Shown: positions 6,908 through 14,994, numbered from the stretch's first letter. The stretch is DNA of 18,713 nt from JBDLRH01 sp039800165 (GCA_039800165.1 JBDLRH010000034.1:1-18713); one strand, 5' to 3'. The notes: generated by a model from the letters alone, not told the origin. Made by a program: numbers and translations.

Positions 6908-8240
6908 GCACGAACACCAGAGCGGTCAGCGCCAGCGACAGCGAACCCGCCATCCAGAACGCCGACGGGTGCTGCATGGCAGGCCACGGCCCCAGGCCCC
7001 GATAGGCCAGCAGGTAGCCGCCACCCAGGCCCAGCCCCCACAGCAGCACGCCGTATATCACGAAGGTGCTGATGGCAATCCGCCAGCATCGCAGCAAGAA
7101 GGCGCACAGCGCCTGCACCGCATCGGCCGCGTGGTACAGCGCCACCCAGCCCAGCAGGCTGGCAGCCAGCGCCACCACCTCGGGCCGGCCGGCGGCGTAC
7201 ACATGTGCAATGCTCTCGCGGAACAGCCAGACGGCGCAGGCCAGCGTGGCCGCCAGCAGCAGCATCAGCCGAAAGCCGCTCCACATGGCCAGGCGTGCGC
7301 GTGCACCGTCGCCTGCGCCCAGCCAGAAGCTGGTGCGCGCGCTGGTGGCTACGCCCAGCGACAGCGGCATCATGTAGAGCACCGCGCTCATGTTGGAGGC
7401 AATCTGGTGGCTGGCCGCAGCCGTCGTGCCCATGCGTGCAATGAACAGTGCCATCAGGGTGAACGAGGTCACTTCCACCGTGATCGACAGCGCGGTGGGT
7501 ACACCCAGGCGGACGAAGCCGCCCAGCGCCTTCCAGTCCGGCGGCTCGGGCCGCTTCCAGATGCGGTAGGGCCGGTACAGGTCGGCGCCGCGCACCAGCC
7601 AGATGGCCAGCGCCAGCATGCAGTAGCTGATGACCACCGTGGCCCAGGCGCAGCCCGCCAGGCCCATGGCCGGGATGCCCAGTGCCGGCCAGCCGAAGGC
7701 CAGCAGCATCGACAGCGGTATCTTGGCCGCCAGGGAGCCGATCTGGATCCAGGTCACCAGCACCGGTTTGCCCAGCGCCTGGTTCAGCGTGCTGAAGCCG
7801 CGAAACAGCAGCGCCGCCGGCAAGGCCAGCGCCAGCACCGCCAGGTAGTGCGCCACTTCGGCCTGCAGGGCGGGGGGCACTTGCGTCCAGCGAAGCAGCG
7901 GGGCCGGGAACAGCAGCACCGCCACACCCGCGGTGATGGTGAACAGGCACAGGTACAGCGCCTGCCGCACCGAGCGGCCCAGCGCCTTGGGCCGGTTGGC
8001 GCCGTGCAGTTCGGCCCAGATCGGCAGCAGCGCCTGCACCACCCCCATCAGCGCCACGAACACGCTGATGTAAATGGCCGAGCCCACCGACAGCGCTGCC
8101 AGCGCCTCGCTGGACACACGACCGGCCACCAGGGTGTCGGTCACGCCGTAGGCCATCACCGCCAGCTGGCCGGCCAGCACCGTGACCGCGTGGCGCACGA
8201 TGATGCGAAGCTCTTCTCGGCGGACCGAAGGGGAATGCAC
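6867..8240 (-). CDS. MATE-family multidrug/cation efflux transporter
   Basis: This predicted inner-membrane antiporter uses a Na+ or H+ gradient to export drugs or metabolites; the substrate cannot be read from sequence. The 457-residue product has the usual MATE length and about 12 hydrophobic spans in two similar halves. The first half begins AVTVLAGQLAVMAYGVTDTLVAG and the second is recognisable at VRLGVPTALSITVEVTSFTLMALFIARMGT; this VP-A-L start, TD near the N-terminus and the ASHQIASN-like helix are typical of the family. The start is a GTG at 8240 with no clear ribosome site, so it could be a few codons different. It lies 27 bases after the glycosyltransferase-like gene and is likely co-transcribed with it. 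Its 3' end overlaps phoR by 41 bases. Confidence 0.9.
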   Translation of the reverse strand: MHSPSVRREELRIIVRHAVTVLAGQLAVMAYGVTDTLVAGRVSSEALAALSVGSAIYISVFVALMGVVQALLPIWAELHGANRPKALGRSVRQALYLCLFTITAGVAVLLFPAPLLRWTQVPPALQAEVAHYLAVLALALPAALLFRGFSTLNQALGKPVLVTWIQIGSLAAKIPLSMLLAFGWPALGIPAMGLAGCAWATVVISYCMLALAIWLVRGADLYRPYRIWKRPEPPDWKALGGFVRLGVPTALSITVEVTSFTLMALFIARMGTTAAASHQIASNMSAVLYMMPLSLGVATSARTSFWLGAGDGARARLAMWSGFRLMLLLAATLACAVWLFRESIAHVYAAGRPEVVALAASLLGWVALYHAADAVQALCAFLLRCWRIAISTFVIYGVLLWGLGLGGGYLLAYRGLGPWPAMQHPSAFWMAGSLSLALTALVFVLMLLRVSRRPPPA

Positions 8241-8267
8241 AGGCGGTGTTCGCGGTCGCGTGAACGC

Positions 8268-9986
8268 TCAGGGCGCGATGCGGCGCATCAGCAGAAGGTC
8301 TTCGCGGCGGTTGGCACGCCAGCCCACGCGGCGCTGCACCGTCCACTGCGCCGGATCGACCGATTCGGCCAGCGAGGCCTGCTCTTCGATGTCCAGCAGC
8401 AGCCAGGGGCAGTTGGCCTGCGCCGACGCGGGTTCGAGCCTCAGCCCGCCCTGGTGGGTGAGGGCAGCGACCTCGGCGCGCGACAGCTTGTGCGCCTGCA
8501 GGCAGGGGTTGTCGCCGATGGCCTCGCGCACCTGGCTGATCACCACGCCGAAGCTGCGCGCATGGTCGAGCATCGGCAGCCACAGCGTCATCAGCAGCAC
8601 CCAGCACAGCGTGGTGCCGCCGGCCGGCAGGGCCAGGCTTTTCCAGAGCGCGCTGCGGTGGCGGCCGGTGCGCCACACGACCAGCCAGCCCCAGGCCAGC
8701 GTGGCCAGCAGCGCAGCGATGAAGGCCAGCCACGAGAACTGCGGCTCGAACAGCGGCGCCAGCTTGGCCACATTGGCGGCCGGCTTGGCGGGCACGCCGG
8801 TCTGCGTGGCCACCCAGATCACCCAGATGGCCAGCGCACAGGTGCTGAAGAACAGCAAGGTGAACCAGTCGATCAGCGCACTCAGGCTGCGGTTGAGGGT
8901 CGGCAGGGCAAACGCGGCCAGCGCGGCGAGTGCGGGCAGTGCAATCAGCAACGAGCGCTCGATGGCCGGCGTGAAGACCGCGCTGAACAGCGTGATGCCG
9001 GCCAGTGCCAGCGGCACCGCCAGGTGGCGGCTGCGCCAGTGGCGATGCCAGCGCCACAGGCCCCACAGCACCAGGGGCCAGGCCGGCCAGGTGAACCAGA
9101 TGAAGGCCTGCAGCACCGAGTCCCAGCCGCGGGCGCTGGAGGGCCATTGCAGCTGCCAGGTGATCAGGTCAAGCCCGAAGCCCAGTGCTGCGGCCGCCGC
9201 GAGGGCAGCCACGGTCCAGAGCCGCTGGCCAGACGCGTGTGCCGCATCGGTCGGCTCGGGCGGCGTTTCGGATCGCGGCCCAAAGCGTGAACCAGAGTGC
9301 GGCCAGAACGACAGCGCTGCGGCTGCTGCACTGCAGGCGAAGGCAATGGCAGGCGCGCCGCTGAGGGCCAACCCGGCGCTTCCGCACAGCAAGGCCAGGC
9401 CCGCGCGATGGCCGCGTAGCGGCAGGGCGGCCATGCCGTACAGCAGCAGCGCCATGAACGACAGCTGGGCCAGCGCGGGTGTGGTCTCGTGCGAGAACTG
9501 CGCCAGGCCCAGGCAGGCAATCAGCGCCAGCAAGCCGGCGTCGGCCAGGGCGCGCGCGTAGTCCACCGGCTGCGCCTCGCCGCCAAAGGCAAAGGCCACC
9601 GGCTGGGCTAGCGGGTCGCGCGCCAGGGCGTAGATGGCGTACCAGGTGGCGGCCAGCGCCAGGCCCAGCAGCGCGATGAAGGGCACGCGGGCTGCGAATT
9701 CGGGCCCCAGCACGCCGCCCAGCACCGTGATGGCTGCGGCCCCGAGCCAATGCACCAGCGGAGCGTTCAGGTCGGGCGCCTGGCCCATCAACGTGGGCTC
9801 GAACCACCCCAGCCCGTGGCGCGCCCACTCCATCATGTAGCCCCACGACTCGGCATCGGCCGACTTCCACGGCCCACGCGCCACAAAGCCCGGCAGCACG
9901 TAGGCCAGCAGCAGCAGCCACAGCGCCACGCGCGGCAGGCGGCGCGCGGCGCTCTGCGCAACGATGGCGGGGGTGGGGCGGTTCAC
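8268..9986 (-). CDS. Polytopic membrane protein, GT-C/ArnT-like glycosyltransferase family (GT39-type)
   Basis: The 572-residue product has many hydrophobic spans (roughly 10-12) and a more polar C-terminal part of about 100 residues. After the first span comes a periplasm-facing loop, GPWKSADAESWGYMMEW, then EPTLMGQAPDLNAPLVHWLGA. This is the arrangement of ArnT/PMT-like enzymes, which move a sugar from a lipid carrier to an acceptor. The usual DE pair appears here as D44-A-E46, and the usual KPPL segment as NAPL, so catalytic competence is uncertain. The acceptor and sugar are unknown. The start is GTG 9986 without an obvious ribosome site, and an internal GTG near residue 20 is possible. 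A strong terminator separates it from rpmE2, so it needs its own promoter or read-through. Confidence 0.75.
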   Translation of the reverse strand: MNRPTPAIVAQSAARRLPRVALWLLLLAYVLPGFVARGPWKSADAESWGYMMEWARHGLGWFEPTLMGQAPDLNAPLVHWLGAAAITVLGGVLGPEFAARVPFIALLGLALAATWYAIYALARDPLAQPVAFAFGGEAQPVDYARALADAGLLALIACLGLAQFSHETTPALAQLSFMALLLYGMAALPLRGHRAGLALLCGSAGLALSGAPAIAFACSAAAAALSFWPHSGSRFGPRSETPPEPTDAAHASGQRLWTVAALAAAAALGFGLDLITWQLQWPSSARGWDSVLQAFIWFTWPAWPLVLWGLWRWHRHWRSRHLAVPLALAGITLFSAVFTPAIERSLLIALPALAALAAFALPTLNRSLSALIDWFTLLFFSTCALAIWVIWVATQTGVPAKPAANVAKLAPLFEPQFSWLAFIAALLATLAWGWLVVWRTGRHRSALWKSLALPAGGTTLCWVLLMTLWLPMLDHARSFGVVISQVREAIGDNPCLQAHKLSRAEVAALTHQGGLRLEPASAQANCPWLLLDIEEQASLAESVDPAQWTVQRRVGWRANRREDLLLMRRIAP

Positions 9987-10015
9987 GGGTGCGAGTGTGC
10001 CAGCGTGCGGGCAGC

Positions 10016-10048
10016 AAAAAGGGCAGCGCGGTAAACCGGGCTGCCCTT
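10016..10048 (-). terminator. Rho-independent terminator of rpmE2
   Basis: Read on the minus strand, AAGGGCAGC at 10048-10040 pairs with GCTGCCCTT at 10027-10019. An inner CGG/CCG stem continues after one G-G position of the plus strand (C-C on the minus transcript), with a short TTTA loop. The stem runs into TTTTT at 10020-10016. It lies 37 bases after the rpmE2 stop and 30 bases before the next minus-strand gene. It is the clearest terminator in the minus-strand block. Confidence 0.9.
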
Positions 10049-10084
10049 GTCAGGAAGCGGCGAAGCGGCCAGGGGGCAGGGTGC

Positions 10085-10339
10085 TCAGGCGCCCTTCTTG
10101 GCGAAGCGGTTGCGGAACTTCTCGACGCGGCCGCCCATGTTGTCCACCGACTTCTGGGTGCCGGTGTAGAAGGGGTGCGACTCGCTCGAGGTATCGAGCT
10201 TGAACAGCGGCAGCTCGCGGCCGTCGTCGGTCTTGCCCATTTCCTTGGTCGCCACGCACGAACGCGTCACGAACTTGAAGCCGTTGGAGAGGTCCACGAA
10301 GAGCACTTCGCGGTAGTTGGGGTGAATGCCTTCTTTCAT
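10085..10339 (-). CDS. rpmE2: Ribosomal protein L31, type B (zinc-independent)
   Basis: This is a small large-subunit ribosomal protein that helps bridge the two subunits. The 84-residue product starts MKEGIHPNYREVLF and carries SHPFYTGTQK and GRVEKFRNRFAKK, the L31 signature. It has a single cysteine (in RSCVATKE) rather than the paired cysteines of zinc-binding type A L31, which defines the type B (C-minus) form. An AGGA motif 7 bases before the ATG (minus strand) supports the start. A TATAAT box lies about 67 bases upstream, in the 88-base gap after rho, and the gene is followed by a strong terminator, so it can be a stand-alone unit. A GGCCGA/TCGGCC hairpin at 10369-10385 is in the predicted leader; its role is unknown. 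Confidence 0.97.
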   Translation of the reverse strand: MKEGIHPNYREVLFVDLSNGFKFVTRSCVATKEMGKTDDGRELPLFKLDTSSESHPFYTGTQKSVDNMGGRVEKFRNRFAKKGA

Positions 10340-10405
10340 GGCGGTTCCTGTCTCAGCAGCGGGAGCCGGGCCGACCCATTCGGCCTACTTTCCGCAAAAC
10401 CTGTA

Positions 10406-10411
10406 ATTATA
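10406..10411 (-). promoter_or_regulatory. -10 box of the rpmE2 promoter
   Basis: The minus strand reads TATAAT exactly, 16 bases beyond the rho stop and about 67 bases ahead of the rpmE2 ATG. No good -35 hexamer is visible 16-18 bases upstream; that position falls at the end of rho and is GC-rich. The perfect -10 in otherwise GC-rich DNA is the main evidence. Confidence 0.6.
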
Positions 10412-10427
10412 GGAGAAACCCGGGGCC

Positions 10428-11693
10428 TCAGCCGCCGCGGCGCATCATGTCGAAGAACTCGACGTTGGTCTTGGTTGCCTTCATGCTCTTGAGCACCATC
10501 TCCATCGCCTCGATCTCGTCCATGTTGTACATGAACTGGCGCAGGATGCGGGTCTTTTGCAGGATCTCGGGGGCCAGCAGCAGTTCCTCGCGGCGGGTGC
10601 CGCTGCGGTTGAGCTGGATCGAGGGGAACACGCGCTTTTCGTACAGCCGGCGGTCAAGGTGGATTTCGCAGTTGCCGGTGCCCTTGAACTCTTCGAAGAT
10701 CACCTCGTCCATGCGGCTGCCGGTGTCGATCAGCGCGGTGGCGATGATGGTGAGGCTGCCGCCTTCTTCCACGTTGCGCGCCGCGCCCAGGAAGCGCTTG
10801 GGCCGCTGCAGCGCGTTGGCGTCCACACCGCCGGTCAGCACCTTGCCGGAAGACGGCACCACGTTGTTGTAGGCGCGGGCCAGGCGGGTGATCGAGTCCA
10901 GCAGGATCACCACGTCCTTCTTCAGCTCGACCAGACGCTTGGCGCGCTCGATCACCATCTCGGCCACGTGCACATGGCGCGCCGCGGGCTCGTCGAAGGT
11001 GGACGCAATCACCTCGGCCTTCACCGAGCGCTGCATCTCGGTCACTTCCTCGGGGCGCTCGTCGACCAGCAGCACCATCATGTAGCTGTCGGGGTAGTTG
11101 GCGCTGATGGCATGCGCGATGTGCTGCATCATCACCGTCTTGCCGCTCTTGGGCGGCGCCACCAGCAGCGCGCGCTGGCCTTTGCCGATGGGAGCGATGA
11201 TGTCGATGATCCGCGCAGTGATGTTTTCGTCGCCCTTGAATGCGTCACGCTCCAGTTTCATCTGCTCCTTGGGGAACAGCGGCGTGAGGTTCTCGAACAT
11301 CACCTTGTGCTTGTTCTGCTCGGGCGGCCCGCCGTTGACCTTGTCGAGCTTGGTCAGTGCGAAGTAGCGCTCGCCGTCCTTGGGGATGCGCACCTCGCCT
11401 TCGATCATGTCGCCGGTGTGCAGGTTGAAGCGCCGCACCTGGCTGGGCGAGATGTAGATGTCGTCGGTGCTGGCGGTGTAGCTGGTGTCGGGGCTGCGCA
11501 GGAAGCCGAAGCCGTCGGGCAGCACCTCGAGCACGCCGTCGGCGAACACCTGCTCGCCCGCCTTCGCGCGCTTCTTGATGATCGCGAACATCAGCTCTTG
11601 CTTGCGCATGCGGCCGGTGTTCTCGATTTCGAGTTCTTCAGCCTGCTTGAGCACTTCGGAAACGTGAAGTGCCTTGAGTTCGTTCAGGTGCAT
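10428..11693 (-). CDS. rho: Transcription termination factor Rho
   Basis: Rho is the hexameric RNA-dependent ATPase that ends transcription at unstructured C-rich RNA. The start ATG 11693 gives 421 residues, near E. coli Rho (419), beginning MHLNELKALHVSEVL. An N-terminal helical domain is followed by the cold-shock-like primary RNA site with DGFGFLRS at 60-67. Walker A is APPKSGKT at 179-186. Walker B lies in DVVILLDSITRLARAYN, and the Q/R-loop region is SGKVLTGGVDANALQRPKRFLGAARN. The frame stays open upstream to 11762 but that extension has no Rho character. No strong ribosome site is visible. It lies downstream of trxA on the same strand, 214 bases away, with a likely promoter of its own. 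Confidence 0.98.
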   Translation of the reverse strand: MHLNELKALHVSEVLKQAEELEIENTGRMRKQELMFAIIKKRAKAGEQVFADGVLEVLPDGFGFLRSPDTSYTASTDDIYISPSQVRRFNLHTGDMIEGEVRIPKDGERYFALTKLDKVNGGPPEQNKHKVMFENLTPLFPKEQMKLERDAFKGDENITARIIDIIAPIGKGQRALLVAPPKSGKTVMMQHIAHAISANYPDSYMMVLLVDERPEEVTEMQRSVKAEVIASTFDEPAARHVHVAEMVIERAKRLVELKKDVVILLDSITRLARAYNNVVPSSGKVLTGGVDANALQRPKRFLGAARNVEEGGSLTIIATALIDTGSRMDEVIFEEFKGTGNCEIHLDRRLYEKRVFPSIQLNRSGTRREELLLAPEILQKTRILRQFMYNMDEIEAMEMVLKSMKATKTNVEFFDMMRRGG

Positions 11694-11806
11694 GGAAGTA
11701 CCCGTGGGGTGGTTCGAGCGGGAGAAACTGGGGGGAGAGGGCACCGCGGTGTCGCGGCGCAAGGCCCGCCCGCAGGCGGTGGCGCAGGGCGCCTTGTGTG
11801 AAACGG

Positions 11807-11833
11807 ATTATGTCAGGAAACGGGGCCCGTCAG
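11807..11833 (-). promoter_or_regulatory. Probable rho promoter
   Basis: On the minus strand, CATAAT at 11812-11807 matches the -10 consensus at 5 of 6. CTGACG at 11833-11828 matches the -35 consensus at 4 of 6, with a short 15-base spacer. This would give a rho leader of roughly 105 bases, consistent with the known habit of rho genes of having long regulated leaders. Only the hexamers are seen; activity is inferred. Confidence 0.45.
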
Positions 11834-11841
11834 GCGCCCCG
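11818..11841 (-). terminator. Weak terminator-like hairpin after trxA
   Basis: On the minus strand CGGGGC (11841-11836) pairs with GCCCCG (11826-11821). An inner CC/GG pair follows a bulged G, and only three T residues come after the stem (11820-11818). It lies 67 bases after the trxA stop and encloses the proposed rho -35 hexamer. The short T-run makes efficient termination doubtful. Confidence 0.4.
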
Positions 11842-11907
11842 ACGATCCGGGTGGAGTGGGGCGTGGTGGGCGCGCCACGGTGGCGTGCCGGCCCCGCGGG
11901 CGCTGCT

Positions 11908-12240
11908 TCAGGCCAGTTGCTGGTCGATGAAGGCCGTCAGCTGCGCCTTGCTGACCGCACCCACCTTGGTGGCGGCGAGCTGGCCGTTCTTGAACAGCAT
12001 CAGCGTCGGGATGCCGCGGATGCCGAACTTGGCCGGGATGTCGCGGTTCTCGTCCACGTTCATCTTGGCGATCTGCAGCTTGCCCTGGTAGGCCTGCGAC
12101 ACCTCGTCGAGGATGGGCGCGATCATGCGGCACGGGCCGCACCATTCGGCCCAGTAGTCCACGAGCACCGGTTTGTCTGCCTGCAGCACGTCGGATTCGA
12201 AACTGCTGTCGGAAATGTGCTTGATCAGGTCGCTGGCCAT
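11908..12240 (-). CDS. trxA: Thioredoxin
   Basis: This small cytoplasmic disulfide reductase keeps protein thiols reduced and donates electrons to enzymes such as ribonucleotide reductase. The 110-residue product has the whole fold: the active site W33-C34-G35-P36-C37, the preceding VLVDYWAEW strand, the cis-proline P79 in IPTLMLF and the terminal helix AQLTAFIDQQL. Its length matches standard TrxA. GGAGAT upstream of ATG 12240 is a usable ribosome site at slightly long spacing. It is divergent from the addB-like gene with 81 bases between, and precedes rho on the same strand. I saw no convincing promoter hexamers for it. Confidence 0.97.
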   Translation of the reverse strand: MASDLIKHISDSSFESDVLQADKPVLVDYWAEWCGPCRMIAPILDEVSQAYQGKLQIAKMNVDENRDIPAKFGIRGIPTLMLFKNGQLAATKVGAVSKAQLTAFIDQQLA

Positions 12241-12321
12241 GTTGAACGGATCTCCGGCGGGGTCAGTACAGGGGCGCGAGGCTCAGCCGGTGAGCGCGAG
12301 CACCGCTAAAGTGCCTGAATT

Positions 12322-14994
12322 GTGACAGAAACACGCTCCTCGCACCGGGCGCTGCGCGCCGCCATCGGTCGCATCGCCGACACATTGGCCCATCAGGCTG
12401 CGCCGGCTCACCAGGCGGTGGTTCTGGTGCCGTTTGCGCAACTGCTGCCGCTGGCGCGGCAGGCCTGGGCGGCGCTGGCGCGCAGCGGATTCAGCCCACG
12501 CTTTGAAACCACGCAAAGCTGGGCCCAGCGGGTGTCTGCATTCGCGCCCGAGGCGCTCGACATCGCTTGGGAGCCGGCGCGCGACCTGCTGGTGGCGCAG
12601 CAACTGCTGCACACCGCCCGCGCACCCTCGGCGCTGGCGCCGCTGGCCTTGGTCGAGGCGGCTTCTGAGCTGGCGCGCCGCATCGCGGGCGTGCATCCGG
12701 CCGAGCGTGCCGGGTGGGTTGCCGAGCGGCGCGCGCTGATGCCGTTGGCCACGGACACCGCCTTCGAGCACGAGGCCACCCTGGTGCGTCTGGCGCTGGA
12801 GTGGGCCGCCCGTTCGCGCCAGCCGACCGATGTGCTGTGGGACGCCATGCGGTCTGGCACGGTCAGCCACCTGTTCGTGCTGCAGGGCTTGCAGGCCGAT
12901 CCGCTGGTGCAGGCCTGGCAGGCGCGGTGGCCCGAGCGAATCACGGTGATCAACCTTCTGGAAGGCGCCAGCACCGGGCCGCAGGGCAAGCGCAGCGGCT
13001 TGCAGCTGCACGAAGCGGCAGACGCCGAAGACGAAGCGCAGCGCGCCGCAGCCTGTGTGCTGCGCCATCTGCAGGCGGGCCGCTTTCCGGTGGCGCTGGC
13101 CACCACCGACCGTGTCGTGTCGCGCCGGGTGCAGGCGCTGCTGTCAGAGCGTGGCGTGGCGGTGCGCGACGAAACGGGCTGGCGACTGTCCACCACCCGC
13201 GCGGCCGCCACGCTGCTGCGTACCGTGGAGCTCTGGGCGCCTGAACCCGCCACCGACGGGGTGATCGACTGGCTGCAGCATGTGAGCCTGCAGCCCGGGG
13301 CAGGCATCACGCCGGCGGCGGTGATGTCGCTGGAGTCGCGTGCCCGCCAGCTCGGCATCGCGCGCTGGCCCGACTTTGCGCGGGCGGTTCTGGGGGGTAC
13401 GTCGCATGCTTCGCCGCCCCTGCGCGATCAAGGGGGGCGCGAGAGACCGGTCGTGCAGCAGGTCGTGCAGCAGCAAGATGTGGTGCAGCAGGTCGAGGCC
13501 TGGCGTGCCGACGCGCAGCGCAGGCGCACCCTGGCGCAATGGCTGCTGGACCTGCGGGCGCTGCTTCAGGCCTGCGGCTTGTGGCCTGCGCTGGCGCAAG
13601 ACGCCGCAGGCCAGCAGATGCTTGAGGCGTTGCGGCTGGTGTCCGTCGACCCAGACCACCCGCTGGATGACCTGTGTGACCTGCCGGCCGCCACACGCCC
13701 GGTGCAGTGGACAGCCTGTGCCCAGTGGGTGCGCACGGTGCTGGAGCAAGCCAGCTTTCGGCCCCCAGCGCCCGAGCAGCCGCAGGTGGTGCTGCTGCCG
13801 CTGGCGCAATTGGCCGGTCGCGATGTCGCTGCTGCCGTGCTGCCCGGCTGCGACGAGGCGCACTTGCCACAAGTGCCTGCGCTCGCCGGCGTGTGGACCC
13901 GCGCGCAGCGCGAGGCGCTGGGCCTTCCGACAGCGGCGGATGCACAGCAGGCGCAGCAACTGGCGTGGGCCGACGCACTGAACACCGCGTTGGTGGACGT
14001 GCTGTGGCGGCGCAAGGACGCGTTGGGCAACCCGGTGTCGCCCAGTGGCTTTGTCGAGCGCCTGCTGCTGCAGGGCATGAAGCCCTGCGACGACCCTCGC
14101 GAGCAGCGGTCGCTTCAGGCGCGCCCCGCCGCCGGCGCCGCTGCCGTGGCCCCGGGCCGCGCGCCGCAGCGGCTGTCGGCCAGCGCCTACGCTGACTTGC
14201 GCGCCTGCCCCTACCGGTTTTTTGCGCTGCGCATGCTGCGGCTGCGCGAAGACGACGAAATCGACACCGCCGTCGACAAGCGCGACTTCGGTTCGTGGCT
14301 GCACCGGGTGCTGCACGACTTTCACCTGCGGGCGGTGCAGTCGCCAGACGATGCAGACATGGCAACGCAGCGCCAGTGGCTGGACGATGCCGCGCAGCAG
14401 GCGCGACGCGAACTCGGGCTGTCCGAGGCCGAGTTCCTGCCCTTCATCGCCGCATGGCCCGACCTGCGCGACCGCTACCTCGCCTGGTGGGAGCAGCAGC
14501 AACGCGCAGGCGTTGCCTTTGTTGAAGGTGAAGTGGAGCGCGAGCGCACGCTGATGCGCCACGAAGCGCAGGTGGTGTTGCATGGGCGCCTGGATCGGGT
14601 GGACCGGGTGAACCCGCCCGGCAGTGCTGACCCGACGTCGTCAGCCCTGCGCGTGATTGACTACAAGACCGAAGGCAGCGAGCGCACCCGCCAGCGGGTC
14701 AAGCAGCCCTTCGAAGACACGCAGATGGCGGTTTACGCAGCGCTGGTGGACGCCAGCGGGCCTGCACCGGCGGGTGAAGCCACGGAGGGCGGCTATCTGC
14801 AGATCGGTGAGCGCGAGGCGCCGCGCTGGGTGGCGCAACCTGAGCTGACCGCCGCGCGCGATGCCTTGCTGGCGGGGGTGGTGCACGACCTCGATGCCAT
14901 CGCCGGTGGTGCGGACTTGCCGGCCCTGGGCTCGGGTTCTGCATGCGAGCACTGCGCGGCGCATGGGCTGTGCCGCAAGGAGCACTGGCAATGA
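12322..14994 (+). CDS. addB: AddB-like PD-(D/E)XK nuclease, double-strand-break repair
   Basis: This is the probable partner of the AddA-like helicase in end resection of broken DNA. The 890-residue protein has a degenerate helicase-like N-terminal two thirds and a C-terminal nuclease. Nuclease elements in order are H661 (FGSWLHRVLHDF), D758 (HGRLDRVD), then D780 and K782 (VIDYKTE). Four cysteines placed like the AddB iron-sulfur clamp are C629 (RACPYRFF), C875, C878 and C884 (CEHCAAHGLC). I see no GxGKT/S loop at the N-terminus, unlike Bacillus AddB, so it is unlikely to be an active ATPase. The start is GTG 12322, the first possible one because a TGA lies in frame at 12316-12318; no ribosome site is visible. 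It overlaps the addA start by 4 bases. A short repeat-rich linker lies near residues 365-392. Confidence 0.87.
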   Translation: MTETRSSHRALRAAIGRIADTLAHQAAPAHQAVVLVPFAQLLPLARQAWAALARSGFSPRFETTQSWAQRVSAFAPEALDIAWEPARDLLVAQQLLHTARAPSALAPLALVEAASELARRIAGVHPAERAGWVAERRALMPLATDTAFEHEATLVRLALEWAARSRQPTDVLWDAMRSGTVSHLFVLQGLQADPLVQAWQARWPERITVINLLEGASTGPQGKRSGLQLHEAADAEDEAQRAAACVLRHLQAGRFPVALATTDRVVSRRVQALLSERGVAVRDETGWRLSTTRAAATLLRTVELWAPEPATDGVIDWLQHVSLQPGAGITPAAVMSLESRARQLGIARWPDFARAVLGGTSHASPPLRDQGGRERPVVQQVVQQQDVVQQVEAWRADAQRRRTLAQWLLDLRALLQACGLWPALAQDAAGQQMLEALRLVSVDPDHPLDDLCDLPAATRPVQWTACAQWVRTVLEQASFRPPAPEQPQVVLLPLAQLAGRDVAAAVLPGCDEAHLPQVPALAGVWTRAQREALGLPTAADAQQAQQLAWADALNTALVDVLWRRKDALGNPVSPSGFVERLLLQGMKPCDDPREQRSLQARPAAGAAAVAPGRAPQRLSASAYADLRACPYRFFALRMLRLREDDEIDTAVDKRDFGSWLHRVLHDFHLRAVQSPDDADMATQRQWLDDAAQQARRELGLSEAEFLPFIAAWPDLRDRYLAWWEQQQRAGVAFVEGEVERERTLMRHEAQVVLHGRLDRVDRVNPPGSADPTSSALRVIDYKTEGSERTRQRVKQPFEDTQMAVYAALVDASGPAPAGEATEGGYLQIGEREAPRWVAQPELTAARDALLAGVVHDLDAIAGGADLPALGSGSACEHCAAHGLCRKEHWQ
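13412..13439 (+). repeat. Imperfect inverted repeat inside the addB-like gene
   Basis: CGCCGCCCCT at 13412-13421 is complementary to AGGGGGGCG at 13431-13439 apart from one bulged G, around a 9-base loop. It encodes the low-complexity segment ASPPLRDQGGRE, which looks like a linker rather than part of a conserved fold. It may be a small palindromic element absorbed into the coding sequence; I cannot show that from one copy. Confidence 0.4.
13449..13472 (+). repeat. Perfect tandem 12-bp repeat in the addB-like gene
   Basis: GGTCGTGCAGCA occurs twice head to tail (13449-13460 and 13461-13472), and a related copy GGTGCAGCAGGTCG begins at 13482. In frame it encodes VVQQVVQQQDVVQQV at residues 377-391. 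The repeat length is a multiple of three, so copy-number change would keep the reading frame. Confidence 0.8.

Noticed and set aside
6700..9147. 815-codon minus-strand open frame in another frame through the MATE gene
   Set aside because: It is Ala/Gly/Arg-rich, crosses the 3' end of phoR, and overlaps the well-supported MATE and glycosyltransferase frames on the same strand.
6753..9290. 845-codon plus-strand open frame across the MATE and glycosyltransferase genes
   Set aside because: The translation is Arg/Gln/His-rich without domains, while the opposite strand encodes clear membrane proteins with normal hydrophobic spans.
11694..11762. N-terminal extension of Rho
   Set aside because: The added residues are not Rho-like, whereas MHLNELKALHV at 11693 is a typical Rho N-terminus.
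14943..14990. AddA start 16 codons earlier
   Set aside because: It would overlap addB by about 50 bases. ATG 14991 has a good AAGGAG and a 4-base overlap.
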